Shown in pieces: positions 18,581 to 28,752 of a stretch of 64,000 bases of DNA. The translations under genes were made by a program, and so were the position numbers. The notes beneath the pieces are model-generated. The model worked only from the letters and a program-made list of their open reading frames with translations, was not told the DNA's origin and searched no databases. How positions within the stretch are numbered: the first letter of the stretch is position 1; each line of letters starts with the position of its first letter. The stretch is from Rhodanobacteraceae bacterium (lineage in GTDB: Bacteria > Pseudomonadota > Gammaproteobacteria > Xanthomonadales > Rhodanobacteraceae), in the NCBI GenBank assembly GCA_027019085.1, contig JALUXG010000039.1, forward strand, positions 1-64,000. Reading direction: 5' to 3'.

Positions 18581-19253
18581 CATCGAGCAGGAAGTCGGTG
18601 TACTGGAACCGCGCATCGCGCAGCACCGATGTGCCGGCGCGCAGGCGCAGGCTTGTGTTGAATGCCGGGCCGGCACTGGCCAGGGTGTGGAATTCGCCGT
18701 TTTCCCCACATGGATCGACCCCTGCCGGGAAAGCATCGAGCAACGCGTCGTCGAACCGGCGGCCGCTGTGGGAGGCGTCCAGCTGCGAGGTGTCCACACA
18801 GCTCAGGTGTGCGACGTAACCCTGCCGCACGAATTGCCGTGCCAGCTCGGCCGTATTGCGCCCCCAGAGCGGGAACACGCCTTCCCAGCGCAGGCTGTCG
18901 AGCTGGGCGATGCGGTAATTGCGCACGTCTTCGAGGAACAGGTCACCGAAAGCGCAATGATGCAATCCGGGCCAGCGGGCAGCGGCGCGCTGCAAGGCGT
19001 CGGCCTGGGCCTGCTGATAGGCTTCATTGCTGCTGGGCCAGTCGATTTCGGCGGTCAGCAGCGGCAGGTCCAGGGCCCGGGCCTGGGCTTCGAGCACGCT
19101 GCGGCGAATGCCGTGCATGGCTACCCGGTCGAAATCGCGGGTGACCGTGGTCAGCAGGCCGACTGGCGTCCAGTTCGGGTCATCGCGCAGGGCGGCGAGG
19201 GCCATCAGGCAATCCTTGCCACCGCTCCAGGACAGCAATATCGGCGTGCTCAT
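18570..19253 (-). CDS. Dph6-related ATP pyrophosphatase (DUF71)
   Basis: The 227-residue product begins MSTPILLSWSGGKDCLMAL; the SGGKD motif is the PP-loop of ATP pyrophosphatases. The later FGDLFLEDVRNYR, SCVDTSQLDASHSGRRFD and CGENGEFHTL stretches match the diphthine-ammonia-ligase-like family. Bacteria lack diphthamide, so the true substrate is unknown. It overlaps the mug-like gene, making a two-gene operon, and lies downstream of typA on the same strand. Confidence 0.9.
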   Translation of the reverse strand: MSTPILLSWSGGKDCLMALAALRDDPNWTPVGLLTTVTRDFDRVAMHGIRRSVLEAQARALDLPLLTAEIDWPSSNEAYQQAQADALQRAAARWPGLHHCAFGDLFLEDVRNYRIAQLDSLRWEGVFPLWGRNTAELARQFVRQGYVAHLSCVDTSQLDASHSGRRFDDALLDAFPAGVDPCGENGEFHTLASAGPAFNTSLRLRAGTSVLRDARFQYTDFLLDDAC

Positions 19254-19313
19254 GGCGTCAAGTGTAGAGCCCCTGGGAGTACAGGGTGCAAGCTTCCACT
19301 CCCGGAGATGGTC

Positions 19314-19336
19314 GCGCGGCCAACCTCAGGCCGCGC
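19314..19336 (-). terminator. Hairpin spanning the typA stop codon
   Basis: GCGCGGCC (19314-19321) and GGCCGCGC (19329-19336) form a perfect 8-bp stem with a 7-base loop that contains the typA stop. There is no T-run downstream on the minus strand, so it could be a weak terminator or an mRNA-end stabiliser. Confidence 0.4.
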
Positions 19337-21170
19337 GCGAGGCACGCTTGCGGTCGTTCTCGGTCAGATGCTTCTTGCGCAGCCGGATCTCCCGGGGCGT
19401 GACCTCAACCAGTTCATCGTCGTCGATGAACTCCAGCGCCTGCTCCAGCGACATCCTGACCGGCGGCGTCAGGGTCAGGGCATCGTCCTTGCCGGAGGCG
19501 CGGATGTTGGTCAGCTGCTTGGCACGCAGGGCGTTGACCGTCAGGTCGTTGCTCTTGGCGTGGATGCCGACCAGCTGTCCTTCGTAGATTTCAACACCGG
19601 CATCGATCAGCATGCGCCCGCGGTCCTGCAGGCCGTACAGGGCGTAGGCCGGGGCAGGGCCGGTGCCGTTGGAAATCAGGACCCCGTTCTGGCGCTTGCC
19701 GATAGCACCCTCGGACTTCGGACCGTAATGGTCGAAAACGTGGAACAGCAGGCCGGTGCCCGCCGTCAACGTCTTGAACTCGGTCTGGAATCCGATCAGC
19801 CCACGTGCCGGGATGATGTATTCCAGGCGCACGCGGCCGCGACCATCGGGTTCCATGTTCTTGAGCTGCGCCTTGCGCAGGCCCAGGCGCTCCATCACCC
19901 CACCCTGGTAGGGTTCTTCCAGGTCGACCACCAGTTGTTCGTACGGCTCCTGCAGCTCGCCGTCGACTTCCTTGATGATGACCTCGGGGCGCGAGACGCC
20001 CAGTTCATAGCCTTCGCGGCGCATGGTTTCGATCAGGATCGAAAGATGCAGTTCGCCACGACCGGATACCTTGAACCTGTCCGGGTCGTCGGTGTCCTCG
20101 ACCTTCAGCGCAACGTTGTGCAGCATTTCCCGGGTCAGGCGCTCGCGGATCTGGCGACTGGTGATGAACTTGCCGCCGCTGACATCCTTCTTGCCGGCGA
20201 ACGGCGAATTGTTGACCTGGAAGGTCATGGAGATGGTCGGTTCGTCCACCGTCAGCGCCGGTAGTGCTTCGGGGGTGTCCAGCGCACACACGGTGTCGGA
20301 AATGCCCAGGTCCTCGATGCCGGAGATGGCGATGATGTCGCCGGCACGTGCTTCGCTCACCTCATGGCGTTCCAGGCCCATGAAGCCGAGCACCTGCAGC
20401 ACCTTGCCCTGCCGCTTGCGGCCTTCGCGGTCGATGATGCTGACGGGCTGGTTGGTGCGCACCATGCCGCGCTGCACGCGACCGATGCCGATCACGCCGA
20501 CATAGCTGTTGTAGTCGAGCTGGCTGATGCGCATCTGGAAAGGGCCGTCGGCATCCACCTGCGGCGCCGCCACCTTCTCGACGATGGTCCTGAACAGCGG
20601 CGTCATGTCGCCTTCGCGCACGCTTTCGTCCAGGCCCGCGTAACCCTGCAGGCCGGAGGCGTAGACCACCGGAAAATCCAGTTGCTCGTCGTTCGCGCCG
20701 AGGCGGTCGAACAGGTCGAAGGTGGCGTTGAGTACCCAGTCCGGGCGCGCGCCCGGACGGTCGACCTTGTTGATCACCACGATCGGCTTGAAGCCCATCT
20801 GGAAGGCCTTCTGGGTGACGAAGCGCGTCTGCGGCATGGGGCCGTCGAAGGCGTCCACCAGCACCACCACCGAATCGACCATCGACAGCACGCGTTCGAC
20901 CTCGCCGCCGAAATCGGCATGGCCCGGGGTGTCGACGATGTTGATGCGCCAGGTCTCGCCGTGCTCATCTTTCCAGCGGATGGCCGTGTTCTTGGCCAGG
21001 ATGGTGATGCCGCGTTCCTTCTCCAGGTCATTGGAGTCCATGACCCGGTCCGGGATCACCTCGCGCGCGGAAAGCGTGTCCGACTGCTTGAGCAGCTGGT
21101 CGACGAGGGTGGTCTTGCCATGGTCGACATGGGCGACGATGGCGATGTTGCGAAGCTTTTCGATGGACAT
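19326..21170 (-). CDS. typA: Translational GTPase TypA/BipA
   Basis: TypA (614 residues, normal length) is a ribosome-binding GTPase of the EF-G type needed for stress growth and 50S assembly at low temperature. The N-terminus has G1 AHVDHGKTT (about 13-21), G2 ERGITI, G3 DTPGHADF and G4 NKVDRPGAR. Domains II, III and V follow, then the specific C-terminal region with [20 protein letters not shown]. The ATG at 21170 is fixed by [18 protein letters not shown]. Confidence 0.98.
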   Translation of the reverse strand: MSIEKLRNIAIVAHVDHGKTTLVDQLLKQSDTLSAREVIPDRVMDSNDLEKERGITILAKNTAIRWKDEHGETWRINIVDTPGHADFGGEVERVLSMVDSVVVLVDAFDGPMPQTRFVTQKAFQMGFKPIVVINKVDRPGARPDWVLNATFDLFDRLGANDEQLDFPVVYASGLQGYAGLDESVREGDMTPLFRTIVEKVAAPQVDADGPFQMRISQLDYNSYVGVIGIGRVQRGMVRTNQPVSIIDREGRKRQGKVLQVLGFMGLERHEVSEARAGDIIAISGIEDLGISDTVCALDTPEALPALTVDEPTISMTFQVNNSPFAGKKDVSGGKFITSRQIRERLTREMLHNVALKVEDTDDPDRFKVSGRGELHLSILIETMRREGYELGVSRPEVIIKEVDGELQEPYEQLVVDLEEPYQGGVMERLGLRKAQLKNMEPDGRGRVRLEYIIPARGLIGFQTEFKTLTAGTGLLFHVFDHYGPKSEGAIGKRQNGVLISNGTGPAPAYALYGLQDRGRMLIDAGVEIYEGQLVGIHAKSNDLTVNALRAKQLTNIRASGKDDALTLTPPVRMSLEQALEFIDDDELVEVTPREIRLRKKHLTENDRKRASRAA

Positions 21171-21279
21171 GGGTACCCGGCGTGGCCTGGTCGGTCACGC
21201 CGCCTTGGGGTCTTGGACAAGCCGGCCATTGTACTGGAAAACTGCCCGGGAAACAGATTATTCGAGGGCATCGCGCCTG

Positions 21280-23454
21280 TCATGGCGAGCGGCAGGACGC
21301 CGGCTTGTACTTGTTGTCGATGGACGGCGCCCGGCATGTCCAGACCAGCCCCTGGCCATGCCTCGAGGCAGTGAACAGGACCGTCTTTCCGGCCAGCACG
21401 GCAGGTGCTGTGGGTGCATTCCTGAATTGCACGCGGATCGTGCAGTGCGGCGCATGACCGCCCGCCTGGGCTGCAGCCACATAGCGCCCGGCGTATTGAT
21501 CAGCCCTGGCCAGGCCAGCCTGGCCAGGGGTTGGGCAGCGGCCGGTCCGCTCGAGGTACCCCTCCACGGGACGCTTGAGAGCGTCGGCAACGGTAAGCGC
21601 CTCGTTGAACCTGGCCTTGACCAGGTACTGCTGGTACTGGGGAATCGCGATTGCGGCCAGGACAGCCATCACCGCGATGCCCGAGGTGGTGCTGCGGCCC
21701 TGCAGCAGTTCAGCGGGCGATTGCGAGTAATCCAGTTCCAGGCCCATGGTGTCGGGTGTGATGGTCAGCCCCCCGCCGATGAAGCCGTCTTCGGGCAGGC
21801 CAAGCCGGCTGGCGCTGGGCAATGGCATGATGTTCACGGGCTGATGCAGCACATCACCCAGGAACAAGAGCGCCTGGATGTAGTTGTAATAGGCTTGGCG
21901 CTGCGCGTCGCGATTGATGGCGGTGGCGCCGATCCAGGTGAAGGCGGGATAGTCCCGGGCATGCAGCCAGTCGGCGACAGACGCATGCGCCCCCTTTTCG
22001 GCACGGTCTGCCAGGGCCTGGGGCACCTGCGCGAAGATCAGCCAGTGACCTTCTTCGCTCCAGAACAGGTGTACGCGTGGTTGCATGACGGCCTCGGCCA
22101 GGGCCTTGCCGAAGTGCTGGTCCGAACCTGACTGGTCCTTGCCCATACGTGCGGACAGCGGTGACGAAGCCGACAGCCAGTGGACCCTGGCGTTGCCGGA
22201 GCGGGCGACACCCATGCGCCAGTGGTAGCGGTGCGCGAGACGTTCGAGTGCGGCATGGAAGGCATCGACATCACGCACGCGCAGCGCCGTGTAGGTGCCA
22301 CTGGAATCTCCGAACGCCACCAGTTCTGGTCCCAGCCAACGGCTCAGTTCCTGCGGTCCCGGCAGGCCGGCGGCTTTCAGCCGTGCCGTCAGGATGCGAA
22401 CGACCTGGGCGCCACGTGCGCCGAGGTCGCGATTCACGTTTTGCTCGAAACGCTGTACCTGCTCTGCATTGGGCAGGGCGAGGGTGAAGGCCCAGCGCAG
22501 TTTGCCCACTGCCTTGAGTCCGTCGGTGTCCACGCGTGGCGCCAGGTAATCGAGCACGCGAGCCCCGGGCGCGGACAGGGCAATGCGGATCCGGCCGTGG
22601 CCCTGAACACTCCCGGCACCAAAGGCCACGGCATCGGCATGTTCAAGCAGGTTGCCGGGGAGCGCTCCGGACAGGGCCTGCGGCAATCCGCTGGCTGCTG
22701 CTGCAGCCATGCCCTTGAGCCTGATCCACACGAACAGATCCTGCCCGGATCCGTCGATCTGCGGTTCAAGGCGTGCCATGCTCGCCGGCACGGCTTGCTT
22801 GCCGAGTGATGCCAGCACGCTGGCCATCTGTGTCGGAGTGGCCGGTTGCCGTCCAGCCAGAACGAAAAGGCGTCCGCTCCCGGCATCGAAGTGCACGCGT
22901 GCACCGTTCTTCAGTGCGCCGTTTCCTGCTCTATCCAGGGGGTCGGCAAGCTGCAATTCCGTTTTTGGCAAGCGGTTGAACAGTGCATCGACCTGCTTCT
23001 GGCCGGTCACATTCAGGCGTCCCAACACAAGCACCTGAGCATTGGGTGTGGGCAAGCCGGTGGGGTCGATGAGCACCGCTTCCAGTGGCGAGTCCAGTCT
23101 TGCCAGGAACACGCTGGCCAGTGGGGCGAGGGCACCGATGTCGGGATTAGGGTGGTCTGCCGATCCACGCAGCAGCCGGATGACAGCCAGCGATTGCCGG
23201 CCGGTAACGGCCCGATCCAGCGGTCGCCCCATGGGGGTGGCGCCGGCCAGTGTCCAGGCTGATGGCAGGCGCACGTAGGCGAGGGCGTGTGCCGGCATGT
23301 GCTGGTGCAGCCATGCCGGGCGTGATGTAAGCGCCTGTGCCCGCGCAACCGATGCGGAGGTGGTCGCGGGGCCCGGGTGCGGCTTTTCGCGACAGGCTGA
23401 TAACAGGCAGAAGCCGGCGACCAGGCCGACCGTGAACATGCGTCTGGCGAACAT
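21280..23454 (-). CDS. Large lipoprotein with C-terminal pilin-like domain
   Basis: The product has 724 residues from the ATG at 23454, which follows GGGGAG; an ATG six codons upstream is also possible. The N-terminus [21 protein letters not shown] ends in a lipobox (LSAC), so it should be an outer- or inner-membrane lipoprotein. Residues of about 40-580 have no family I recognise; they resemble DUF3352-like repetitive periplasmic proteins only loosely. From about residue 588 the sequence [20 protein letters not shown] followed by KARFNEAL is the type IV pilin N-terminal helix, but without the prepilin peptidase site (GFTLIE). Four cysteines follow, as in pilin C-terminal loops. It is a probable fusion; its function is unknown. 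Confidence 0.75.
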   Translation of the reverse strand: MFARRMFTVGLVAGFCLLSACREKPHPGPATTSASVARAQALTSRPAWLHQHMPAHALAYVRLPSAWTLAGATPMGRPLDRAVTGRQSLAVIRLLRGSADHPNPDIGALAPLASVFLARLDSPLEAVLIDPTGLPTPNAQVLVLGRLNVTGQKQVDALFNRLPKTELQLADPLDRAGNGALKNGARVHFDAGSGRLFVLAGRQPATPTQMASVLASLGKQAVPASMARLEPQIDGSGQDLFVWIRLKGMAAAAASGLPQALSGALPGNLLEHADAVAFGAGSVQGHGRIRIALSAPGARVLDYLAPRVDTDGLKAVGKLRWAFTLALPNAEQVQRFEQNVNRDLGARGAQVVRILTARLKAAGLPGPQELSRWLGPELVAFGDSSGTYTALRVRDVDAFHAALERLAHRYHWRMGVARSGNARVHWLSASSPLSARMGKDQSGSDQHFGKALAEAVMQPRVHLFWSEEGHWLIFAQVPQALADRAEKGAHASVADWLHARDYPAFTWIGATAINRDAQRQAYYNYIQALLFLGDVLHQPVNIMPLPSASRLGLPEDGFIGGGLTITPDTMGLELDYSQSPAELLQGRSTTSGIAVMAVLAAIAIPQYQQYLVKARFNEALTVADALKRPVEGYLERTGRCPTPGQAGLARADQYAGRYVAAAQAGGHAPHCTIRVQFRNAPTAPAVLAGKTVLFTASRHGQGLVWTCRAPSIDNKYKPASCRSP

Positions 23455-23545
23455 CCCTTTCTCCCCTGCCATGGGTCATGTCACGCTACTGTACTGCAAT
23501 TGCGGCCTTCGGGCAGGGGGTGGCTGAGTGGTTTGGGCGGCCGGA

Positions 23546-24754
23546 TCACTGCTCGTGGTGAATGGCTTCCGGCAAGGCCGCCACCGCGATGACCGAGACC
23601 AGCATTGCCGCGGCCAGGCACCCGAACACTGCTGCGACACCATGGCTGCGGGCAAGCGTGTCGAGCGGCAGCAGTGCCAGCGCCGCCAGGCCATTGGACA
23701 CGCCCAGCGCAATGCCTGAACCCAGGGAGCGGTTGCCGGGGAAAAGGTCCTGGCCGATCAGGATGCCCAGCGGCAGGGAGGCAAACAGCGCCATTCCCAG
23801 CAAGCCCAGTACGATCCACACGGCGATGCCGTCGGATTTCAGCAGCACGACGAACAGGATGGCACCCAGCACGCTCGATCCCGCCATCACGGCGCGGCGC
23901 CCGATCCTGTCGGCAAGGTGCCCGCCACCGATGTTGCCGACGATGCCGACCACCAGCAGGACGGCGATGGCGCTCGCTCCGTCGACCAGCGGGCGCCCCT
24001 GCTGGTGCCACCAGACGGGCAGGTAGGTGACCGTGGCAAAGATTGCCAGGGCGCGCAAAAGGGAAAATCCGACCAGGGCCACCCGCGCCAGGCGGTAGCG
24101 GCTCCAGTCCACGCCGTCGAGATGGGCCGGGCGGCGTGGCTGCTCCGGAATGACGCGCCACAGCATCGCCATGCTGAGCAGTGCAGGCAGGCCCAGCCAC
24201 CACAGGCTGCGCAGTCCCCAGGCGACCACGACCAGGCTGGCCAGCAGCGGCCAGATGCCACGGCCGATTTCGCCGCCGACCAGGAACAGTGACATGCCGT
24301 ACCCCGGGCGCTTGCCGCTGAGCGTGCGCGCGCCGGCCAGCGCCTGCGGATGAAACAGGGCATTGGAAATGCCGATGCCGAACAGGGCCGGGATCAGCCA
24401 AGCGGGGCTCGTGGCCAGGCTTATGGCGATCGCACCGAGCGTGGACCCGGCCAGTCCAAGCAGGATCAACCAGCGCCCGCCGATACGATCAGCCAGCCAA
24501 CCACCGAAAAACTGCAGGGACTGACCGACCAGGAGTGCCGACATCACCGCACCGGCATAACCCGTGTTCAGGCCCACGGCGATCAGGACCGCAGGCAGGA
24601 TGCCGGGCAGGAAATTGGCTGCGCCATCATTCAGGAAATGCAGCCAGCCCAGGGCAGCCAGCCGGGTGTAGTGAGGGTCGTTTGGTGCGGTGCGAAGCTT
24701 CATGCAGTCGTTGCCGTGGGTGATCGTGGGGTGTGCGACATACCGGCTGTGCAT
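23546..24754 (-). CDS. MFS transporter, fosmidomycin-resistance (Fsr) type
   Basis: The 402-residue product has about twelve hydrophobic segments. LHFLNDGAANFLPGILPAVL at the start, GGWLADRIGGRW (MFS motif A) and NIGGGHLADRIGRR in the second half resemble the Fsr/YnfM group of drug exporters. Start choice is uncertain: the ATG at 24754 has GTGAGG upstream, while the ATG at 24703 gives the more usual N-terminus. The leftward -10 TATAAT (24848-24853) overlaps a palindrome shared with the divergent cyclophilin gene, suggesting repressor control. Confidence 0.88.
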   Translation of the reverse strand: MHSRYVAHPTITHGNDCMKLRTAPNDPHYTRLAALGWLHFLNDGAANFLPGILPAVLIAVGLNTGYAGAVMSALLVGQSLQFFGGWLADRIGGRWLILLGLAGSTLGAIAISLATSPAWLIPALFGIGISNALFHPQALAGARTLSGKRPGYGMSLFLVGGEIGRGIWPLLASLVVVAWGLRSLWWLGLPALLSMAMLWRVIPEQPRRPAHLDGVDWSRYRLARVALVGFSLLRALAIFATVTYLPVWWHQQGRPLVDGASAIAVLLVVGIVGNIGGGHLADRIGRRAVMAGSSVLGAILFVVLLKSDGIAVWIVLGLLGMALFASLPLGILIGQDLFPGNRSLGSGIALGVSNGLAALALLPLDTLARSHGVAAVFGCLAAAMLVSVIAVAALPEAIHHEQ

Positions 24755-24847
24755 GCAATTGCCTCACACATGCCACGGCACGGAGCACGGAACGGTTCGG
24801 GTTCGACCGGGAGCGGGTCACGGTCAGGTATCATTTGCGGGCACGAA

Positions 24848-24873
24848 ATTATAGTACCAATTGGTTCAATAAT
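24848..24873. promoter_or_regulatory. 26-bp palindromic operator and divergent promoter
   Basis: The centre ACCAATTGGT (24856-24865) is a perfect 10-bp palindrome and the outer arms ATTAT and ATAAT also pair, giving 24 of 26 symmetric positions. On the minus strand its left half reads TATAAT (24848-24853), a consensus -10 for the MFS gene. On the plus strand TATAGT (24850-24855) may serve the cyclophilin gene. This is the layout of a TetR, MarR or HxlR-type operator. No regulator gene is adjacent. Confidence 0.6.
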
Positions 24874-24887
24874 AACGGATACCTCGC

Positions 24888-25397
24888 ATGCCCATCATTG
24901 CCACATTGCACACCAGCCGCGGCCCGATCCGCATCCGCCTGCATGACGACAAGGTTCCACTGACCGTGGCCAATTTTGTCAATCTCAGCCGTCGCGGTTT
25001 CTATGACGGACTGGATTTCCATCGCGTCATTGCCGATTTCATGGTCCAGGGCGGTTGTCCCGAGGGCAGTGGGCGCGGCGGGCCGGGGTACCGGTTCGAG
25101 GACGAGTTCGACGCCGGCCTGCGGCACGACAAACCCGGTGTGCTGTCGATGGCCAATGCCGGCCCGGGTACCAACGGCAGTCAGTTCTTCATCACCCATG
25201 GCGCCACACCGTGGCTGGACGGCAAGCACAGCGTGTTCGGCGAGGTGGTGGATGCCTCCGACCAGGCCGTGGTCGACGCGATCGAACAGGGCGACAGCAT
25301 CGAAAAGGTCGAGCTCGAAGGTGATGTCGATGCGTTGCTGGAGAAAATGAATGATCGCGTGACCGACTGGAATGCGGTGCTGGACGCGCGCGGCTGA
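24888..25397 (+). CDS. ppiB: Cyclophilin-type peptidyl-prolyl cis-trans isomerase
   Basis: This 169-residue cyclophilin lacks a signal peptide and so acts in the cytoplasm. [22 protein letters not shown] holds the catalytic Arg, followed by [20 protein letters not shown] and [13 protein letters not shown], all standard. A C-terminal extension with an acidic helix ([15 protein letters not shown]) is common in this order. The symbol ppiB is given for family and location, not for proven orthology. A strong terminator follows. Confidence 0.93.
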   Translation: MPIIATLHTSRGPIRIRLHDDKVPLTVANFVNLSRRGFYDGLDFHRVIADFMVQGGCPEGSGRGGPGYRFEDEFDAGLRHDKPGVLSMANAGPGTNGSQFFITHGATPWLDGKHSVFGEVVDASDQAVVDAIEQGDSIEKVELEGDVDALLEKMNDRVTDWNAVLDARG

Positions 25398-25419
25398 GCC
25401 TGCCGCAGGACCCTGGACC

Positions 25420-25448
25420 AGGGCGGCTTCGGCCGCCCTTTCCTGTTT
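25420..25448 (+). terminator. Rho-independent terminator after cyclophilin gene
   Basis: GGGCGGC (25421-25427), a TTCG tetraloop and GCCGCCC (25432-25438) are followed by TTTCCTGTTT. It may act in both directions, since the GlsB-like gene ends at 25454 on the other strand. Confidence 0.8.
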
Positions 25449-25453
25449 CGGAC

Positions 25454-25702
25454 TTAACGCTTCCTGGACGCCACGCGATACGCGAACAGCAAGATGACGG
25501 CGCCGATGACACCGGCAATGAAGCCGGCCAATGCCCCGCCAATGGCGACCCCGAACACGCCGGCGAGCCAGTTGCCGAGGAACATGCCGGCGATACCGAG
25601 CAGGGCGGTGACGATGAATCCACCCGGGTCCTTGCCGGGCATCAGCAGCTTGGCGACCAGACCGACCACCAGGCCAACCACGAACAAGCCTATCCAGTAC
25701 AT
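25454..25702 (-). CDS. GlsB/YeaQ/YmgE family small membrane protein
   Basis: This 82-residue protein has three hydrophobic segments and the glycine-rich pattern PGKDPGGFIVTALLGIAGMFLG typical of the transglycosylase-associated protein family (GlsB/YeaQ/YmgE), often induced by general stress. The ATG at 25702 follows GGGAGATTGCAC; a TTG two codons upstream is less likely. The precise function is unknown. Confidence 0.88.
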   Translation of the reverse strand: MYWIGLFVVGLVVGLVAKLLMPGKDPGGFIVTALLGIAGMFLGNWLAGVFGVAIGGALAGFIAGVIGAVILLFAYRVASRKR

Positions 25703-25872
25703 GTGCAATCTCCCAGGTCAGTGGAAGGGTTTGCCAGTGTGGGTGTCCAGTTGGACACGGGCAAGGCTTGGGCATGCGCATGCATGTGACCATGAAGCTC
25801 AGTACCCGGGATGTGTCTTCAGACGGCACGGCGTACAAGCATCGTGCCCGGACGGTAAACGGTTATTTGCGG

Positions 25873-25890
25873 TTGGCGCGCTCTTGGCGC
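25873..25890 (+). promoter_or_regulatory. Direct repeat TTGGCGC, 11-bp period
   Basis: TTGGCGC occurs at 25873-25879 and again at 25884-25890, one helical turn apart, 75 bp before the sugar porter start. Such tandem sites can bind response regulators or other dimers on one DNA face. No clear -10/-35 pair could be placed beside it. Confidence 0.3.
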
Positions 25891-25964
25891 ACATTTAGAG
25901 GGTCGCCGTCCCCATGACGGCGGTTTCTATTCCACAGGACACCTGCCAGGGGGAGAGCCATTCC

Positions 25965-27344
25965 ATGCAAGCCGCCGTGACCGCACCCAAGCAACGATCG
26001 ACCATATTCACCTATCTCCTGGCCGCGCTGGCCGGTCTGATGTTCGGACTGGACATTGGTGTGATATCCGGCGCCGAGCAGTTCATCCAGACGTATTTCC
26101 ACATCAGCGACAACTACATCGAATGGATCGTCAGCAGCATGATGTGGGGTGCGGCGACGGGTGCGGCGGGTGCAGGGTGGCTGTCCTCGTCCCTGGGCCG
26201 CCGGCGCACGCTGGTCGTCAGCGCCGCACTGTTCGTGATCGGCTCGCTGCTGTGCGCGTTCGCGTGGACGCCGGAGGCTTTGGTGGCCGCGCGCTTCCTG
26301 CTTGGCATTGCGATCGGCGTGGCGGCCTTCACCGCGCCGCTGTACCTGGCCGAGGTATCGCCGCAGGAAACCCGCGGTGCGATGATCTCGATGTACCAGC
26401 TGATGATCACCATCGGCATCCTGGGTGCTTTCCTGTCCAACCTGTGGTTCAGCCGGCATGGCGAGTGGCGCTGGATGCTGGGCGTGATCGCCATCCCCGG
26501 CGCGTTGTTCCTGCTGGGCGTGCTGAGCCTTCCCGAGAGCCCGCGCTGGCTGGTCATGCGCGGGCGCTCCGGCGAAGCGCAGGATGTGCTCAACCACCTG
26601 CGCACGGATCCCGCCGCGGTCGAGCGGGAAGTGGCCGACATCCAGGAACAGCTGAAGATCCCGCAGCGCGGCTGGCACATGTTTTTGCAGAACGCCAACT
26701 TCCGCCGCTCGGTCTTCCTCGGCATCGGCCTGCAGGTCGTGCAGCAGCTGACCGGCATCAACGTGATCATGTACTACGCGCCGCGCATCTTCCATCAGGT
26801 GGGTTTCGGAGTGAACGCGCAGATGTGGGCCACGGTGATCGTGGGCGTGACCAACGTGCTGGCCACTTTCATCGCCATCGCCTTCGTCGACAGGGTCGGT
26901 CGCAAGCCGATTCTCTACGCCGGGTTCCTGGTGATGGCGGCGGGGCTGCTCTCGGTAGGGACGATGATGCACATGGGCGTCCTCACCCAGGGCGAGCAGA
27001 TTTTCACCGTGGCGATGCTGCTGGTGTTCATCGTCGGCTTCGCGATGTCGGCCGGACCGCTGGTCTGGGCGATCTGTTCCGAGATCCAGCCGCTGAAAGG
27101 GCGTGACTTCGGCATTGGCGTATCCACCCTGACCAACTGGGTGGCCAATGCCATCGTCGGACTGACCTTCCTCAGCCTGCTCAACGGTATCGGCCCGGCG
27201 CAGACTTTCTGGCTGTACGGCGGTCTCAACGTCCTGTTCCTGCTGTTCACCTTCTGGTTCGTGCCGGAAACCAAGGGCACCAGCCTGGAGCAGATCGAGC
27301 GCAACCTGATGGGCGGCAAGGCGCTGCGCGACATCGGCCAGTAG
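25965..27344 (+). CDS. Sugar porter family MFS transporter (GalP/XylE-like)
   Basis: The product has 459 residues from ATG 25965, which follows CAGGGGGAGAG. Twelve hydrophobic segments and the sugar porter motifs GRRRTL, PESPRWLVMRGR, VQQLTGINVIMYYAPRIF, DRVGRKP and PETKGTSLEQIE are present, as in the E. coli galactose- and xylose-proton symporters. The QQLTGIN loop binds hexose in relatives. The specific sugar cannot be assigned. It appears to be a single-gene unit. Confidence 0.93.
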   Translation: MQAAVTAPKQRSTIFTYLLAALAGLMFGLDIGVISGAEQFIQTYFHISDNYIEWIVSSMMWGAATGAAGAGWLSSSLGRRRTLVVSAALFVIGSLLCAFAWTPEALVAARFLLGIAIGVAAFTAPLYLAEVSPQETRGAMISMYQLMITIGILGAFLSNLWFSRHGEWRWMLGVIAIPGALFLLGVLSLPESPRWLVMRGRSGEAQDVLNHLRTDPAAVEREVADIQEQLKIPQRGWHMFLQNANFRRSVFLGIGLQVVQQLTGINVIMYYAPRIFHQVGFGVNAQMWATVIVGVTNVLATFIAIAFVDRVGRKPILYAGFLVMAAGLLSVGTMMHMGVLTQGEQIFTVAMLLVFIVGFAMSAGPLVWAICSEIQPLKGRDFGIGVSTLTNWVANAIVGLTFLSLLNGIGPAQTFWLYGGLNVLFLLFTFWFVPETKGTSLEQIERNLMGGKALRDIGQ

Positions 27345-27464
27345 CGCGACGCGGTCGCCGGCACCCGGGTGCCGGCGACTGTGTGCCATGCCGCGAGCGG
27401 AGGCTTGCGGTTTGGGCCGTGTGATAAAATCGCGGTTTTCCGATTCGTTTCGCGAGACTCATCC

Positions 27465-28664
27465 ATGCCCAAGCTCGCCCAGCGCATGAGCCGTGCCAAG
27501 CCGAGCGCGATCATGCAGATTGCGCAGAAGGCCCGCCAGCTCAAGGCCGAAGGCCGCGACATCATCAGCTTCTCGATTGGCGTGCCGAATTTCCTGCCCG
27601 GCCCGCATGTCTACCAGGCGGTGCGCGAGTGGCTGGACAGGGACTCGGGCAGTTACGGTTCCAACCGTGGCGGCAAGCCGTTGCTGGACGCCTTCCTGCA
27701 CAGCATGAAAGGCCTTGGCCTGGACGGTTACGGCATCGAGAACTGTGCGGTTGCCGTGGGCGCCAAGCACATTCTCTACAACCTGGCCGAGGCGCTCCTG
27801 GACGAGGGCGACGAGATCGCCTTTCCGACGCCCTACTGGACCAGCTATCTGGATATTGCCGAGATCCTCGGTGCCAGGGTCAGGCTGCTGCCGTGCCCGC
27901 CCGAGCAGAATTACAAGCTGACCCCGGCGCAGCTGGACCAGGCGCTGGCCAGCAAGCCCAGGATCTTCCTGTTCAACAACCCGTCCAACCCGACGGGCAT
28001 GGTCTATACCCGCGACGAGATCGCCGCCCTGGCCGATGTGCTGGTGAAGCATCCGGACACCTGGGTCATCAACGACGACATCTACAACCGCATGATCTTC
28101 GACGGCGTGGGCTATCACAACTTCGTGCACTTCCGCCCCGAGCTGCGCGAACGCATGATCTTCGTCGATTCGCTATCCAAGACCTATGGCATGCCAGGCT
28201 GGCGCGTCGGCCTGATGGCCGGCCCGAAGGCCGTCGCCGATGCCGTGGTCGTGCTCAATTCCAACCACATCACCAACATCCCCGAGGTGGCCGAAGTCGC
28301 CGCCGCGGCTGCGTTGAGCGGCCCGCAGGACGTGCCCGAGGAAAAGTGCGCCGAGTTTGCCCGACGCCGCGACATCGTGGTCGATATCCTCAACGGTATC
28401 CCGGGCGTGGAGTGCCCGCGTCCCCAGGGTGCCTTCTATGCCTTCCCGGACATCTCCTGCGCATTCGGCAAGCGTCATGGCGACAGGCTCATCGAGAATG
28501 ACGTCGACGTGTGCACGGCGCTGATGGAAGCCAAGGGCGTGGCCTGCGTGCCGGGCTCGGCCTTCGGTGAACCGCGCGGACTGCGAATCTCGTATTCCTG
28601 CAAGCCCGAGGAGCTGGAGCCGGGGATGAACCGCATCCGCGACTTCTTTTCCGAACTGACCTGA
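27465..28664 (+). CDS. Pyridoxal phosphate-dependent aminotransferase, AspC/AlaC type
   Basis: The 399-residue class I/II aminotransferase starts at ATG 27465 ([20 protein letters not shown]). The PLP-lysine motif is [15 protein letters not shown] and the cofactor-binding [12 protein letters not shown] and NDDIYN motifs are clear. It belongs to the I-gamma aspartate aminotransferase group; alanine, aspartate or aromatic substrates are possible. TAAAAT at 27425-27430 in TGTGATAAAAT is a likely -10. The malate dehydrogenase gene follows after 88 bp. Confidence 0.93.
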   Translation: MPKLAQRMSRAKPSAIMQIAQKARQLKAEGRDIISFSIGVPNFLPGPHVYQAVREWLDRDSGSYGSNRGGKPLLDAFLHSMKGLGLDGYGIENCAVAVGAKHILYNLAEALLDEGDEIAFPTPYWTSYLDIAEILGARVRLLPCPPEQNYKLTPAQLDQALASKPRIFLFNNPSNPTGMVYTRDEIAALADVLVKHPDTWVINDDIYNRMIFDGVGYHNFVHFRPELRERMIFVDSLSKTYGMPGWRVGLMAGPKAVADAVVVLNSNHITNIPEVAEVAAAAALSGPQDVPEEKCAEFARRRDIVVDILNGIPGVECPRPQGAFYAFPDISCAFGKRHGDRLIENDVDVCTALMEAKGVACVPGSAFGEPRGLRISYSCKPEELEPGMNRIRDFFSELT

Positions 28665-28752
28665 GCACAGGGCATCGGGAAAGGGACATCCACCGATTTC
28701 GCTTTCCGTCGCACCTTCCACCATGACCCCACATTCGTTACGGAGCCAAACC

